Shown here piece by piece: positions 42,046 to 52,864 of a stretch of 64,000 nt of DNA. Position 1 is the first letter of the stretch; each line of letters starts with the position of its first letter. Under the pieces are notes generated by a model. The model saw only the letters and a list, made by a program, of their open reading frames with translations, was not told where the DNA came from and did no database searches. A program made the position numbers and the translations under genes. The stretch spans positions 86,465,127 through 86,529,126 of the forward strand of contig CM077023.1 in NCBI GenBank assembly GCA_039090855.1, given 5' to 3'. The stretch is from Macrothele yani (taxonomy: Eukaryota; Arthropoda; Arachnida; Araneae; Macrothelidae).

Positions 42046-42328
42046 CATTAATCTTTATCTCATTTTCTTTCTAGTCAAATGATTGAAAGACGTTCTGCAA
42101 TGTGGCATTGAAGAGCTTGAGAGATGTGGTGTCACCTTGTTGACTTCTTTTCCAGTTTTTACTCGCGCTCTGTCCTCAAACAGTGGAACCTTTTCATTTG
42201 CATTTTCACAGATGCCATTAATAACATTGAGGTATGCATCTTGAATAATTCAGGAATTTTAAGATATTATAATCGCCAATGGTTGGACTGAATTAAAAGA
42301 AGTCTTTTCATAAACACCAAGATATATA

Positions 42329-43009
42329 CATCATCATCATCACCATTGTCAACCATTATCAATCCACTGCTGGACGAAGGTCTCTCCAAGCCTCTTCCAC
42401 AACGGTCTGTCTTGTGCCAGTCTCCTCCATGTTACTCCCGCATACTTTCGAATTTCATCCACCCATCTTCCACGTGGTCTTCTTCTGGGTCTTTTCTTGT
42501 CCTTTGGAATCCAATCTAAAATTTCGACTGTCCATCGATGGTCTGTCCTTCTGGCAGTATGTCCAGCCCATTGCCATTTCAGGGATTTTTCTCTGATCAT
42601 GACGTCTTCCACTCTTATAATTTTTCTGATCCACGAGTTTCTCTTCTTATCTCTCCTGGTTACACCAAGCATGCACCTCTCCATGCTGTTTTGAGTTGTC
42701 TGCAGCCTTTGTATGTCTCTTTTAGTTAAGTTTCACGTCTCTGCACCATACGTAAGCACTGGAAAGATGCATTGATCAAACACTTTTCTTTTAAGACATA
42801 ATGGCATATTGCTCTTGAAAATTATGCTGTTTCTTCCAAAAGCTCTCCAGGCAAATTTTATACGCCGATTAATTTCTTCATCAATGTGACCCTCACTTGA
42901 TATCTGCTGTCCAAGGTAAACGTACGCATCTGTTATCTCCAGCTTTTCTCCATCAATCGATAAATCTTCATTTCTTGTAAAAGCATTGTACATCACTTTT
43001 GTCTTCTGA
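42329..43009 (-). mobile_element. Second antisense LINE, 3' portion
   Basis: The minus-strand copy starts at the CATCATCATCAT tail (42329) and ends about 680 bp into the coding end. It is much closer to the full-length copy C than its neighbour at 39040-42295. Two open pieces remain: 42349-42684 (RMLGVTRRDKKRNSWIRKI, ending with the family C-terminus WIDNG) and 42733-42996 (NEDLSIDGEKLEITDAYVYL). One stop or frameshift near 42725 divides them. Confidence 0.92.
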
Positions 43010-43052
43010 ACATCCTGTTTAAATTTGCTTCAACCAGTTCTCCCGGTACATG

Positions 43053-43084
<32 letters not shown>

Positions 43085-43098
43085 ACGTATTATTATTA
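43010..43098. repeat. (ATT)n microsatellite and T-run
   Basis: An ATT trinucleotide run at about 43059-43083 and a second short one near 43090 lie at the A/T-rich tail side of the following antisense SINE. Confidence 0.8.
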
Positions 43099-43300
43099 GG
43101 GGTTTAACGACCACCGTGAGCAGCTTAGTGGGCTATAAACAGTCTCCCGTCCCTAATTTAGGGCTATTGGTTCCAGGGAAGGGAAAGAACCATTGCCGTA
43201 AGACAAACACAAGATGCATGCCTCCCGGGATTCGAACCCAGACCCATCTTGGACGCATGATCAGAACCCATCGCTTAGACCAATGCGCCACAGAGGCGGC
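43099..43300 (-). mobile_element. SINE family A
   Basis: Minus-strand copy: complement of GGTTTAACGACCACCGTGAG, body, B box complement GGGATTCGAACCC near 43230 and A box complement CAATGCGCCACAG near 43283. Confidence 0.9.
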
Positions 43301-44265
43301 ATACATGGTTATGATCTATACGGCTCCGGCAATATAAACTGTATATAAAACTGAAAAAAACATTTGGCCAGATATCTATGAAACGGACATTTATACAAAA
43401 TGTAGAATGATGTAGTTTGTGCCTAGAAGAAAATATCCTGTGATTTCTCATGCAGGAAGTTATGAACATCACTAAGGTAGGCAAAATTTTGTCAGATGTT
43501 TTGTCGTGTATCCCTTATCAAAATTTAATTGTTCCATGCACTTCGTCCTCTTGTTTATAAACATTGTGATTTCCATTATTTATGATCAAATATCGTGGTC
43601 AAAATATCATTTGCTGATTAGAGTCAATCGAGTTTGAATTATAAGTGTCAGTTAATGATTATCTGTTATTATGTTTTCTAATATTTCATATATATGCCTA
43701 TCTTTTGACTAGGCACCTATATTTCATATTACACACCATATAATAATTTAAAATATGCATTGTCATTCAGTAATGGCCCATTTTGATACGTAATTACGTA
43801 TTTGAATAACCACTTGACGTTTTCACATTTTTGGTGTGACACTTTTTCTCTATTATTTGGCATTTTCGCTTTGAATTCAGCAAAAAAAAAAAAAAAAAAA
43901 AAAAAGATGAACATCTCTTCCATTTATAAAACTTTTATATAAAATTCTGTTCTACAATTGTACATTCCAAATAAAATCCTGTCATATTACCCAATCATTA
44001 TGCTTCTACTTTTTCCTTCCCCCCCCCCCCAAAACAAAGAAATGTATTTACAGTTCAAAAATTCTGTTTATATTACTAGAAATACTGGTTATCTTTTCCA
44101 ATACCTATGTTTTTGCTGAACTTCATTGGGAACAGATGATCCACATAGTCTTTAATTTTTAAAACAGTCCTTAAAATTCTTTAAAACTTATTTACAGTTT
44201 GAAAAAAAAACTTGTAAAAAAAAAACAAGAAAAAAACAACTTGTTACTCTGAATACAGGTACTTT
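43301..44265. other. Intergenic, no gene seen
   Basis: AT-rich DNA with an A-run at about 43881-43905 and a C-run near 44021-44030. No gene. Confidence 0.5.
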
Positions 44266-44487
44266 AACCAAATGGTGCCCATATGCCTTAACCGGCCGAT
44301 ATACCTTAACCAAATGGTGCTCATGTTCCTTAACCGGCCGATATACCTTAACCAAATGGTGCCCATATACCTTAAATCGGCCGATACCTTAACCAAATGG
44401 TGCCCATATACCTTAAATCGGCCGATACCTTAACCAAATGGTGCCCATATACCTTAAATCGGCCGATACCTTAACCAAATGGTGCCC
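44266..44487. repeat. Minisatellite, ~39-46-bp unit, about five copies
   Basis: Units read CCTTAACCAAATGGTGCCCA followed by TATACCTTAAATCGGCCGAT or TATGCCTTAACCGGCCGAT. The last three copies (from about 44346) are nearly identical and about 39-40 bp. The first two are longer and more diverged, suggesting recent local expansion at the right side. Confidence 0.92.
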
Positions 44488-44987
44488 AAAAAATTTTTCC
44501 GCTACCCAAATAGAAATGACCACATAGTGGCTGGGTTTTGTGAAAGTTACGTCAATGTAATTCCTTCCCCCTCTCATCTCAGCAGTACCGTCCATAAACA
44601 TGTCGCAAGTGGTATGCTCTCCCTTCTAGTCATTTATTCTCTGCTCCTTGACCCAAGGCATGATGTGGAAGAGATAGTCCCCATGACACGTACATAATGC
44701 CACTGGATAGAAACGAGTGACTCAAATATATCCTCTCTCCTTTCTTAGGTTCGTCTCCATTGTTATAATCTTTTTAGGGAATAATCCGCCAGAGAAGGTT
44801 AGTGTCAATCACCCCTCTAAATGGCCACTTTGAATAACAAAGCAAGTAAAGCAACGCTCTCTGATACGAAGATTCATTCGTTCCAGCCTCGTTCGTCCCG
44901 CTTCTAAGGCAGCGAATATAGTCGTTCGAGCTGATTTCAGGCCATTTTACTAACCCCGAGTTTATTCGCTCCAGCCGGGTGTGACGT
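44488..44987. other. Intergenic, no gene seen
   Basis: Unique-looking DNA. Opposing short frames at 44413-44697 overlap the minisatellite edge and have no motif. Confidence 0.5.
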
Positions 44988-45115
44988 AGTACAGAGGTAA
45001 AGCATATGTCAAGACGACAAATCTGCAGCACTTCATTCCGTCCGTGTAGCTTAGTTGGGAGAGCAACTTACTCCGGAGTGAGACAAATAGTATGTGTTTT
45101 CACATTGGCGCCCGA
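44988..45115 (+). repeat. tRNA-like repeat, copy 1 (deleted)
   Basis: A 5' flank TGACGTAGTACAGAGGTAAA leads into GTCCGTGTAGCTTAGTTGGG, which looks like a tRNA acceptor strand plus D arm with A-box pattern. It continues GAGAGCAACTTACTCCGGAG. The part corresponding to the T arm of copy 2 is deleted here. It is probably a SINE or tRNA-derived repeat and not a functional tRNA. Confidence 0.6.
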
Positions 45116-45245
45116 ACGTAAAAATGGATCTACTGGCCGTTGGATTCTTCGAAAAATGTGTGATGTTTGTTCCACACATTGTCTAGAAATAATGAAAATT
45201 CGTTCTTCGCTTAAGAAAAAAAAAAAAAAGTAAGAGGGAGATGAT

Positions 45246-45400
45246 GTGACGTACTACAGAGGTAAAGCACGTGTCAAGACGACAAATCTGTAGCAGTTCA
45301 TTCCGTCCGTGTAGCTTAGTTGGGAGAGCAACTTACTCCGGGGTGAGGGCGCGACTTCAATCTCCGTCAGGGACAAATATGTGTTTTCACACGGGTGAAG
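45246..45400 (+). repeat. tRNA-like repeat, copy 2
   Basis: It repeats copy 1 at a distance of about 255 bp, including the same flank, and retains the 3' part (GACTTCAATCTCCGTCAGGG) that could close an acceptor stem GTCCGTG with CAGGGAC. The T arm is poor (no GGTTCGA). The two copies form a direct duplication of more than 100 bp. Confidence 0.6.
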
Positions 45401-46258
45401 GATTAAATATGTGGGTCGTTTCACAGTACATTAGCCATTTTGCTATTTTTTGAAATTCAACTGCTCACCTAAACTAGCGATCTTTCTGGCTGATATTCTT
45501 TTTTTTAAACACGCCGATGTTACCAATATAGCAATTTTTATGAGCAAATCCATTCTGCTTTGAATTTAATTATGCGGAAAAAAAAAGAAAAAAAAAGAAA
45601 CAATTGTTTTTCACTTTTTTCTTGAAATCAATCTTTTTGGCCTCATACTTATTTTTTCAATTCTGAGAAATCTTTTAATGAATAATATTCACATCTCAGT
45701 AAAGGTTTATCATAACACTTTTGAATTAATTTGGAGTCATGTCATGCTTCACGTTTCTTAAACGAATTACAATTGAACAGAAATTGTGATTCCTTTTGAA
45801 GCAGTCCGATAGATAGCGAAAATTAAAATTTCTAATTGAATAAATATTATACGAATTAAATATCGCAAATTAATTTGCCGTGTTCTGCGATTCTACAGCG
45901 AGACATCAATCAACACGCCTCATTTTATCGACATTAAAAACTTGGACTATTGCGTCAGTTCAGTTCAACAGCATTTCAGCACAATGAACCTAAAAGTCTT
46001 CAAACAGAGACACATATCTTTACTACTTGTTATAACTTATATTTGAGCCATATAAAAAATGAAGTGGAGTTTAAAATCTGGTGAAGCTATTGGCGATTGG
46101 AAAATATCTTTATTTCTTCTGTAATTCCAAACTATTAATAAAAATGTTGTTCGGTTTGGAAACACTTCTTCGAATAACTAAATTTATTTGTTTCATTCAG
46201 GAGAAAGGTCTTAGTATGGTTAACTGATTACTTCATATGCTCAAAAAGGCACATGGAG
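45401..46258. other. Intergenic, no gene seen
   Basis: AT-rich DNA without a recognisable gene or repeat. An A-rich AAAAAAAGAAA tract lies near 45578-45600. Confidence 0.5.
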
Positions 46259-47087
46259 TAGAGGTCTGCACGGGCCTAATTTGGCTAGCCCTGCCCGACC
46301 CGGCCCGGCCCAGGCCTGTCAATTGCAGCTTTTATTTAGGCCCGCTCGGCCGTGATATGCCATTTGGTAATTTGGTATTATTTTGTCTTTCTATTGTATT
46401 TTATTAAAATGGGAAAATTAAATAATGAAATGAGATATTACTGAAAATATTTAGTTGAATGTAAGCCTAAAAATATTAACTAAGCTTTGACAATTATCGA
46501 AAAATGTAACCTTTAAAAAGAGAAAAAGGAAGACTAAGCGCGTTCAGAATCTCCCTTTCTCTGAACTAGTAAGAGGTAACACTGCAAAAGTCAATCCCTA
46601 TACAGATTAGGGATAGGAGAAAAAATCCATCCATATCGTCCCACTCTCTCATACAAACACACACACACACACACACCCTCACACCACTGCAGACATCCTC
46701 CGTTCCCCACTCTACACAACACACACACACAAACACACACACACTCGCTCGGGGTCGAATCTTTTTTGTTGTCAACAAGCACAAAACTGGTTTTACCATC
46801 TTAATACCTACAGATTGGTAAAAAGACTGTGAGTGCCTCTCCTTGTTTTTCTGGTTACGCCCTGGGCTATGTTATGGAAGTAAGTAAAGCCAAATGAAGA
46901 GTGTGAAAAGGAACAGTTAAACACACCAGGAAATCGGGGAGCACGACTTTCTTCTTTCTTTGCCATTGCGATAAAAATAATGGGTCGACTTGGCCCAGCC
47001 CGGTCATAAGTGTCTGCGAAAAATCCCGGCCCGGCCAGTTGCTGTGTTCTCTAAGCTAAAAAAAGGCTTGACCCGTGCAGTCTTCTA
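46259..47087. mobile_element. Non-autonomous hAT transposon (MITE-like)
   Basis: Exact 8-bp target-site duplications ACATGGAG flank the element at 46251-46258 and 47088-47095, the hallmark of hAT insertion. The ends are TAGAGGTCTGCACGGG and, inward from the right, TAGAAGACTGCACGGG. GC-rich subterminal repeats (CCCGGCCCGGCCC near 46299, GGCCCAGCCCGG near 46991) lie just inside, as in several hAT families with CGGGCC-rich ends. The interior has CA microsatellites at about 46656-46678 and 46719-46742 and no transposase frame. Confidence 0.92.
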
Positions 47088-47097
47088 ACATGGAGTT

Positions 47098-47195
47098 TAT
47101 AACGAAACACAAATTTGCCGCTGGCGGAGCTCGAATCCTTCTGCTCCGGATCAGAATGCTTTCCGGATTAAGCTACTCCGACGGAATTTGTAGCC
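47098..47195 (-). repeat. tRNA-like sequence on the minus strand
   Basis: The minus strand reads GTCGGAGTAGCTTAATCCGG (A-box-like), then a possible anticodon stem TTCTG..CAGAA, and GGATTCGAGCTCC (B-box-like, about 47124). It resembles a tRNA head with an irregular anticodon loop. It is more likely a tRNA-derived repeat or pseudogene than a working tRNA. Confidence 0.5.
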
Positions 47196-49140
47196 ACAAT
47201 TTTACTGTCTTGACATATACAGTACGTCCCCTCTGTTGTACGTCACAAGTCGTGAAAATGGGAATTTTGGAAATCACACAATATTTCGTAAGTGTGTAGC
47301 AACTAAGTTTTGCAGAATTTTCTGTTCCACTTTTTTTTTCTCATCTGTTTATTGGTAAACAGACTGATGAGAAAAAAAGAAAAAAGAAAAGAAAAAGGCA
47401 TCTTCATTAGCGCTGCACTTCATTAATAGATCAGAAATCTCGTTACTTTGGGTCTGTGTCCAGAATTCTGTTTGCAGACAAGAATCATCGAAAGGTTGTA
47501 TCATCAGAAAAAAACAAAACAATAAAACTTCTGCGGTTCTGCGATTACTTTGGCTTTTATTTAATGCGGATATTCCCACAGCAGTTTTCACTGAGGCGCC
47601 AATTGTTCTTGTCCCATCCCACCCAAGCTGCCGTATACCTAACCTACCTGAGGCTGGCAAACGACCAGCGTAATAATAGATGAGCTATCTCGTTTTGAGA
47701 GTTGCATAGAGCATAGGAACTGAACAAATCGAATACTTTGAGCATAATTTGAAGTTCATCAAAATAACACGCCATCGAAGTTTTTAAGTAATTTAACGTA
47801 AAATTGAAAATTCTGATAATTAACTACTCGCTTTTATTAGGGATTTCACTATTGCCCAAAACCGGTCAACAGGAAGTTTGAATTGAAACAAAATCATACA
47901 TCCCTTTACGTCTCAAGCGACATTCGCTGTGGCGAAAATAATGAAAAATGCAACTAAAGTATTTTAACATTATTCACAGAATTCTTTATTTGAGATTTCA
48001 ACACTTTATTTTTGCACATTTAACTATGCAAGCATGTTATTTTATGTAAAAATACGTTGATCTGTGATGCTTCGTAGTTAGACATTTTTAAAATCTGGGA
48101 AGAAAAGTAACTTTAACGAAAAATTACTATTAATGGTTAATGAAATACCATATCTTTAAGTTCACCAAAGCATGACCTAACCAAAGGCATGAATGCTCTT
48201 TGAAAGTGTTTTAAGTGTTGATCACAGATCTCTACTGCAAGACACCAGAAGGGAAAGTCTATTACTTAATAAATTCTAGAGAATTAATGTACCATCATTA
48301 AATAGTAGGTTGATTTAAGGTGTAAGATTATGAATCCGTAAGACAACAAAATTTACGTATAGAGAAAATAGAATTTTTGTGCGGTTAGTATGTAGCAACG
48401 TTTCATAAGGGGATTGTATATTTGAGTTTTTAAAACTTGTTTATTAAACTGGTGCTGTTTGATCACATGAGGCCCTTGGGATGTTAATGCCTCCTGACTA
48501 CTCAACGTTGAGAAATTAAACAGAAATAAAAAATTTCCCAATTACTGGAACAATTTTCTTTACTAGCTGCAGTTGTCTTTTCAAAGAATGGATTAAAGTT
48601 TTATAATCACAAATTTTCACGTTAGGTGACAGACACTTTAACATTCATAAATGCTAAAGTAATTTCCTCTTACTATCTGTTATACCCCGATGTAGTTTTG
48701 TTGTAAGTCAAATAATTTGTTCACATCGTTCGTCTAGAATATCAAATACCATTCGTGCATCCAGCGAAAATTCAGGATTTTGCTGAATTTTAAAACGAAC
48801 AGTCCAAGGGCTCTTTAAGATCTACAAGAAAAATTTAATTGCATTTCCCCCCAGTTTTAATGGAAATCTGGTAACTTTACCCTCAGTTCTGATGGAAGTC
48901 AGGTAATTTCATGTAACACAATTACTTGGAATTAGCTGATTTCCATCTGTTACAAAAGCATATTCAAATTTATGTGCCGACTATTTGAAGCCCCTCTTAT
49001 AGGTAAAAAGAATATTTGACGTTGTTCCTATGATTTTCCTACGACATCTGTTCAAAAGTTGCGTGAATTTGAGCATGTCAATGAGGGAATTTAATAATTA
49101 AAATTATGTGGAAAAAACTAATTTGCTCCTCTTGCTAACC
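47196..49140. other. Intergenic upstream of Dfd, no gene seen
   Basis: AT-rich DNA almost free of recognisable transposons. A small inverted repeat (CTCATCTGTTTATTGG.. with its complement) lies near 47340-47373. Confidence 0.5.
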
Positions 49141-49202
49141 CACGAAGAGAGAGAGAGAGAGAAAAAAAGAGACAGAGAGACACAGAGAGAGAGAGAGAGA
49201 GG
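49141..49202. repeat. (GA)n microsatellite
   Basis: GA dinucleotides with one A-rich interruption and a CACA variant. Confidence 0.9.
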
Positions 49203-52200
49203 ACAAAACTTTCTCTAACTTAAAAATAATTTTCAGCACATCTTTTTGCGTTTAAAACATTTTATGGATTATAGATGATAATTTATAAATAAAAAAATGT
49301 TGTTCATTATAATAAAGCCTTATCTTTTCAAGAGAAACAGTCTTTTCATAAATCAGCTTAAAATTTTCATTCTCCAGATGGAAAAATGGAAGGAATTTTT
49401 GCTCGGGCCTTTTTATAACGAACAAGGAGCTCAGCAGTTTTCCTTCTTCCAGAGACCCACGCATGAAAATTAAATGATAAATGTGAGATTACACAAATTG
49501 TTGCTTCCAAACCTTATTTGACAAAAGTAAAAGAATTTCGAAGAAACATTTTGTTTTTCCAAATAAAAATGCTCATGGATGAGATCTCAAAGTGGTCAAA
49601 ATTAAGCTTCCTATTTTAAATTAAAAAATCAATACAAAACTTTTTTGCGATATGCAAATATGATGTATTGTGAACTGTGTCATTTCATCCAATATCTCCT
49701 TCAATTTGGCATTGTTTCGCAGAAAGGAAAACTCAGAGAGTGACTAGTTTCCTAAATTTGTAGTGTTTAAGCAACTCAATCGTGGTCATTAATACTGTTT
49801 CACAAATATTAAATATCATGTCCATGGAAGGGAACAGTCAGAAATCAATCAATAACTTTTAAATCAAGATTTACAAGAAATTGCTTTACAGAAGATATTA
49901 AGTCGAAGAAATCTTCCTGAATAACCAAGGTTTAGCTTTTCGCCAAATTACGAGAAATATTGGGTCCAATATACGTGAAATGAAATTTTCTAAATGAAAT
50001 ATAATTTCACTTTTTGTTAAGTTTGAAGCACCCCCCCCCCCCCCACACACACACACACGTTGTATTTACACGCATAACCCGAACGTGAAGTAACAACATT
50101 ATCTTTCCATATTCTTGTAATTTACCTAAAACTGATTTACTGATATGACTAAAATGCTGTGAACGTCTAAATTTACATTTCAGTGCTTAAGACCTATGTT
50201 GTCAAGTTAAACCTTATAGTTTCACCACAAATTTAGTATTTTGATAGAAACTGGCGTTTGGTTGTTCCTTTAAAAAAATCTTAATTTTAATCTAGAAAAT
50301 AAAATTCAAGCAGTATATTTTGCGAACAGTGTTTAACCTAGCACTGCTAGAGTTACGAATCTTTAGGAAAATGATGATGATGTCAATGAAGAAATCATGA
50401 GTTTCATCCTTTCAGAAACAGAAAAAAAAAAAAAAAAAAAGAATGTAAAAACTCCAAGTTTGGTGTGTGTTTCAAAGCAACGGTAAAGTTTCTTTGAGTT
50501 TTCCGTCACATTTGTGTGAAGGTGGTCTGATGAACATGGATACCATTTTGCTTTAGTACAATAAAAATCATGCAAAATTCCAAAATAATTGCCTAAAAGA
50601 CATACGATTGGTTAACGCAACATTAGGTGCCTAAAATATTTGCTTGTTTTCATTTAGCATTGTTAAATTATTTCAAATGCAGCAGTAAAGAGGTATTCGA
50701 CCCAGGTGAAAACAGCTACCTTACCATACGCGCTTTAAGAACGGACGTTCTGCATCTCATAATTTCAATTGTACGTAATTTAATTTGCATCGATCAGCAT
50801 TTATTATTTTTAAGATGGAGCATGCTGAAAACCAATAGAATCCGTGGATTACGAGTTATTTTGCACTTGTCATAGTGACGATTATTTCCGTTCAGCGACT
50901 GTATTTAAAACAGCTAAATTTAAAGAGCTTCATGGCTATTAAAATTAAAGATTCAATGTAATTTTAAATATTTTAAGTTCTAGCGACTAGCTAAACCTAA
51001 GTAATAACTTTGAGGTTCATAGAAATGATTCTTTATCAAGTGAATTCATGTATAAGATAAATCTGCTAATTTTTTGCTGCCTGTGACACGAAATTTAGGG
51101 GCGCTAGACGAACCAGAAACTGTTGAGTACATGAATTCGCTTAACGGAGAAATAAATTTTATTCGGTTTTCATTCTTTATGCTGAAACTGTAAACCCTGT
51201 TTTTTTAAGATTTCAACTATTTTTTAACAAATAATGCAAAAAAATCTAATTTCCTCACCAAAATTATCGGATAGTAATTGTTACTATAATATATTTTTCA
51301 TGAAAAAATGATTTAATCAGATTGTATTTCGCTATGTCCTACTGAAAACAAGGATCTCATAGTAAACTGAAGCTAACGTACACATCACAGTTGGCGTATT
51401 TGAAACTTGCTTAACTACAATTATTCTACGAAAAATGCTAAAAGTATAGACACAAAGAAGCAATTAAATATAAGCAGTTGCCCAACATTGAAGTCTTTAT
51501 CGTCTCATTTTTCTTTTTTTCTTTTAACACATTAACAGGAACATTCGTTTTGGGACTAATCCCAAAAATGTAAATCATCTAGTACTATGTTTTGGAGAAC
51601 CTTATTGTTTCTTACATTAGAGAAACATAATCGGAATAAGACGAAGTTCAAAGTCAACGACACTACTTTAAATAATGATACTTGGCATCCGTTGTTTCTA
51701 ATTACTGAATTACAGCACCCAAAAACTGTTCGAAAGACCATCTCGTAAACAATAGGAATTTTTACAAAGAATTTATTTTGCTACTTTGAATTCCGAAGTA
51801 TTTTTATTTTGTGAAAAGATGCATGATAGTTTGAAATATCTAATGTTTTAATAAATACAAGTTGAAAGCATTAGATATCTCGAATCATTCCGTCAGAGAC
51901 AAATTGCGGAAATAAATATTGGCGGTGGTATTTCGCTGAAAATTCCTTCTTTCATGGAAAAATAATAAAATATTAGCCTTTAAAAACAACGAGTAATTCA
52001 GTCCCGAAAATGAAATAAAGGTAACAAATCCCCGAGGAAAAACGGTTTACGAAAATGTTAAAAAATACGCGATTGTGTTTTCCTTTTTTGAGTTGGGAAT
52101 GAAATTTGTCGTAATGGAGACGTCTTTTTCTTTCTTTTTTCTTCTTTTCCTTCTTTTTTTATTTTTTTTATTTCACCGATGCCCATGTTGGTCTTTATCT

Positions 52201-52440
52201 GACAAGTACTAAAGTTTCAGGACAGCGCTTCTGTTTAAGAGAGAGCCACGTGAAGTTTCAAAGTGCTTGGAAATAGAAGAAATAGCGTTTGTTCGCCAAA
52301 GCTATGCAAAACCAAAAATTGTTGTTACGGACGTGTGTTCGATTTGTAAAGCGTGTCAAAAATGCGAAAAAAGGAAAAAAAACAACAAAAAAACTGTGAT
52401 TTGAAAAGAGAATAAAAAAGTGCCATCTCTACCTGTTTGT
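49203..52440. other. Dfd upstream region, no gene seen
   Basis: AT-rich, repeat-poor DNA, probably the regulatory flank of Dfd. It contains a C-run and CA run at about 50030-50058, an A-run at about 50421-50440 and a pyrimidine-rich tract at about 52118-52173. The stretch 50690-50830 is more complex in sequence than its surroundings, includes ATTTGCATCGATCAG and might be a conserved element. I did not find the mature miR-10 sequence known to lie on the 5' side of Hox4 genes. Confidence 0.4.
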
Positions 52441-52864
52441 GGCTGCAGGGCCTGAAGTTCCCTCCCCTCCTGTGCGGCTATGAGGGCGCCACTGGGTCCG
52501 GGCAGTCTATTGTAAACTCAGTCTCCGCTCCAGAACCTCAGCTACAGTGGGAGTAGACAGACCCGTCTCTGGGTCCATAACTACCAGGTTTGCCGCTCTC
52601 GGTCGGTGTCTTTGCAGCCTAAATTATAAAGCAGAAGACCCCAAGCACTATACGATATCAGGTACGTTTGTGCACGCCATATTGAAGCGATGTGTCTGCC
52701 ATCATCGATCATCTTGGCGTATGCTCTCCGGGTCACTACAGCAACGCGCGGTTGGCGGGTGCCCGTCACGTGATATGCTAATGCTGCTTGGCGGGCGGAG
52801 TCAGCGCACAGTTAAACGACAACCCCAAAGAAAAATTATTTCCATCCAATTCATCCAAAAATTA
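52441..52864 (+). promoter_or_regulatory. Putative Dfd core promoter and 5' UTR
   Basis: GC content rises sharply from about 52440. An arthropod-type initiator TCAGT lies at 52518-52522 (CTCAGTCTCC), and no TATA box is visible 25-35 bp upstream. The stretch to 52864 would be the 5' UTR. It happens to stay open in the Dfd frame from 52547 without a stop, but it has no Hox similarity. A potential donor CAGGTACGT at about 52659 could mark a UTR splice. The transcription start is an inference from motif only. Confidence 0.45.

Larger units (their letters stand above)
39040..42295 (-). mobile_element. Antisense RTE-type LINE broken into five pieces
   Basis: Pieces at 39040-39095, 39332-39452, 40810-41061, 41501-41816 and 42046-42295 read, in order on the minus strand, as consecutive parts of one LINE. 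They run from the tail (ATCATCATCATCAACCATT) to the region around the reverse transcriptase motif that matches GACACCATATCTCCGAAGC. Each gap is filled by a younger insertion described separately. The coding frame is destroyed, with only fragments such as GQQISSKGHMKEEA (minus, about 41600) readable. Confidence 0.85.

Noticed and set aside
43300..52440. A miR-10 gene on the 5' side of Dfd
   Set aside because: The mature miR-10 sequence is expected between Scr and Dfd, but I found no match on either strand in this stretch. It may lie further upstream, outside this window or missed by eye.
52547..52864. Dfd start at 52547
   Set aside because: The codon at 52547 is GTG, not ATG, and the upstream peptide has no Hox similarity. 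The Met-Ile-Met-Ser-Ser-Tyr start at 52865 fits the family.
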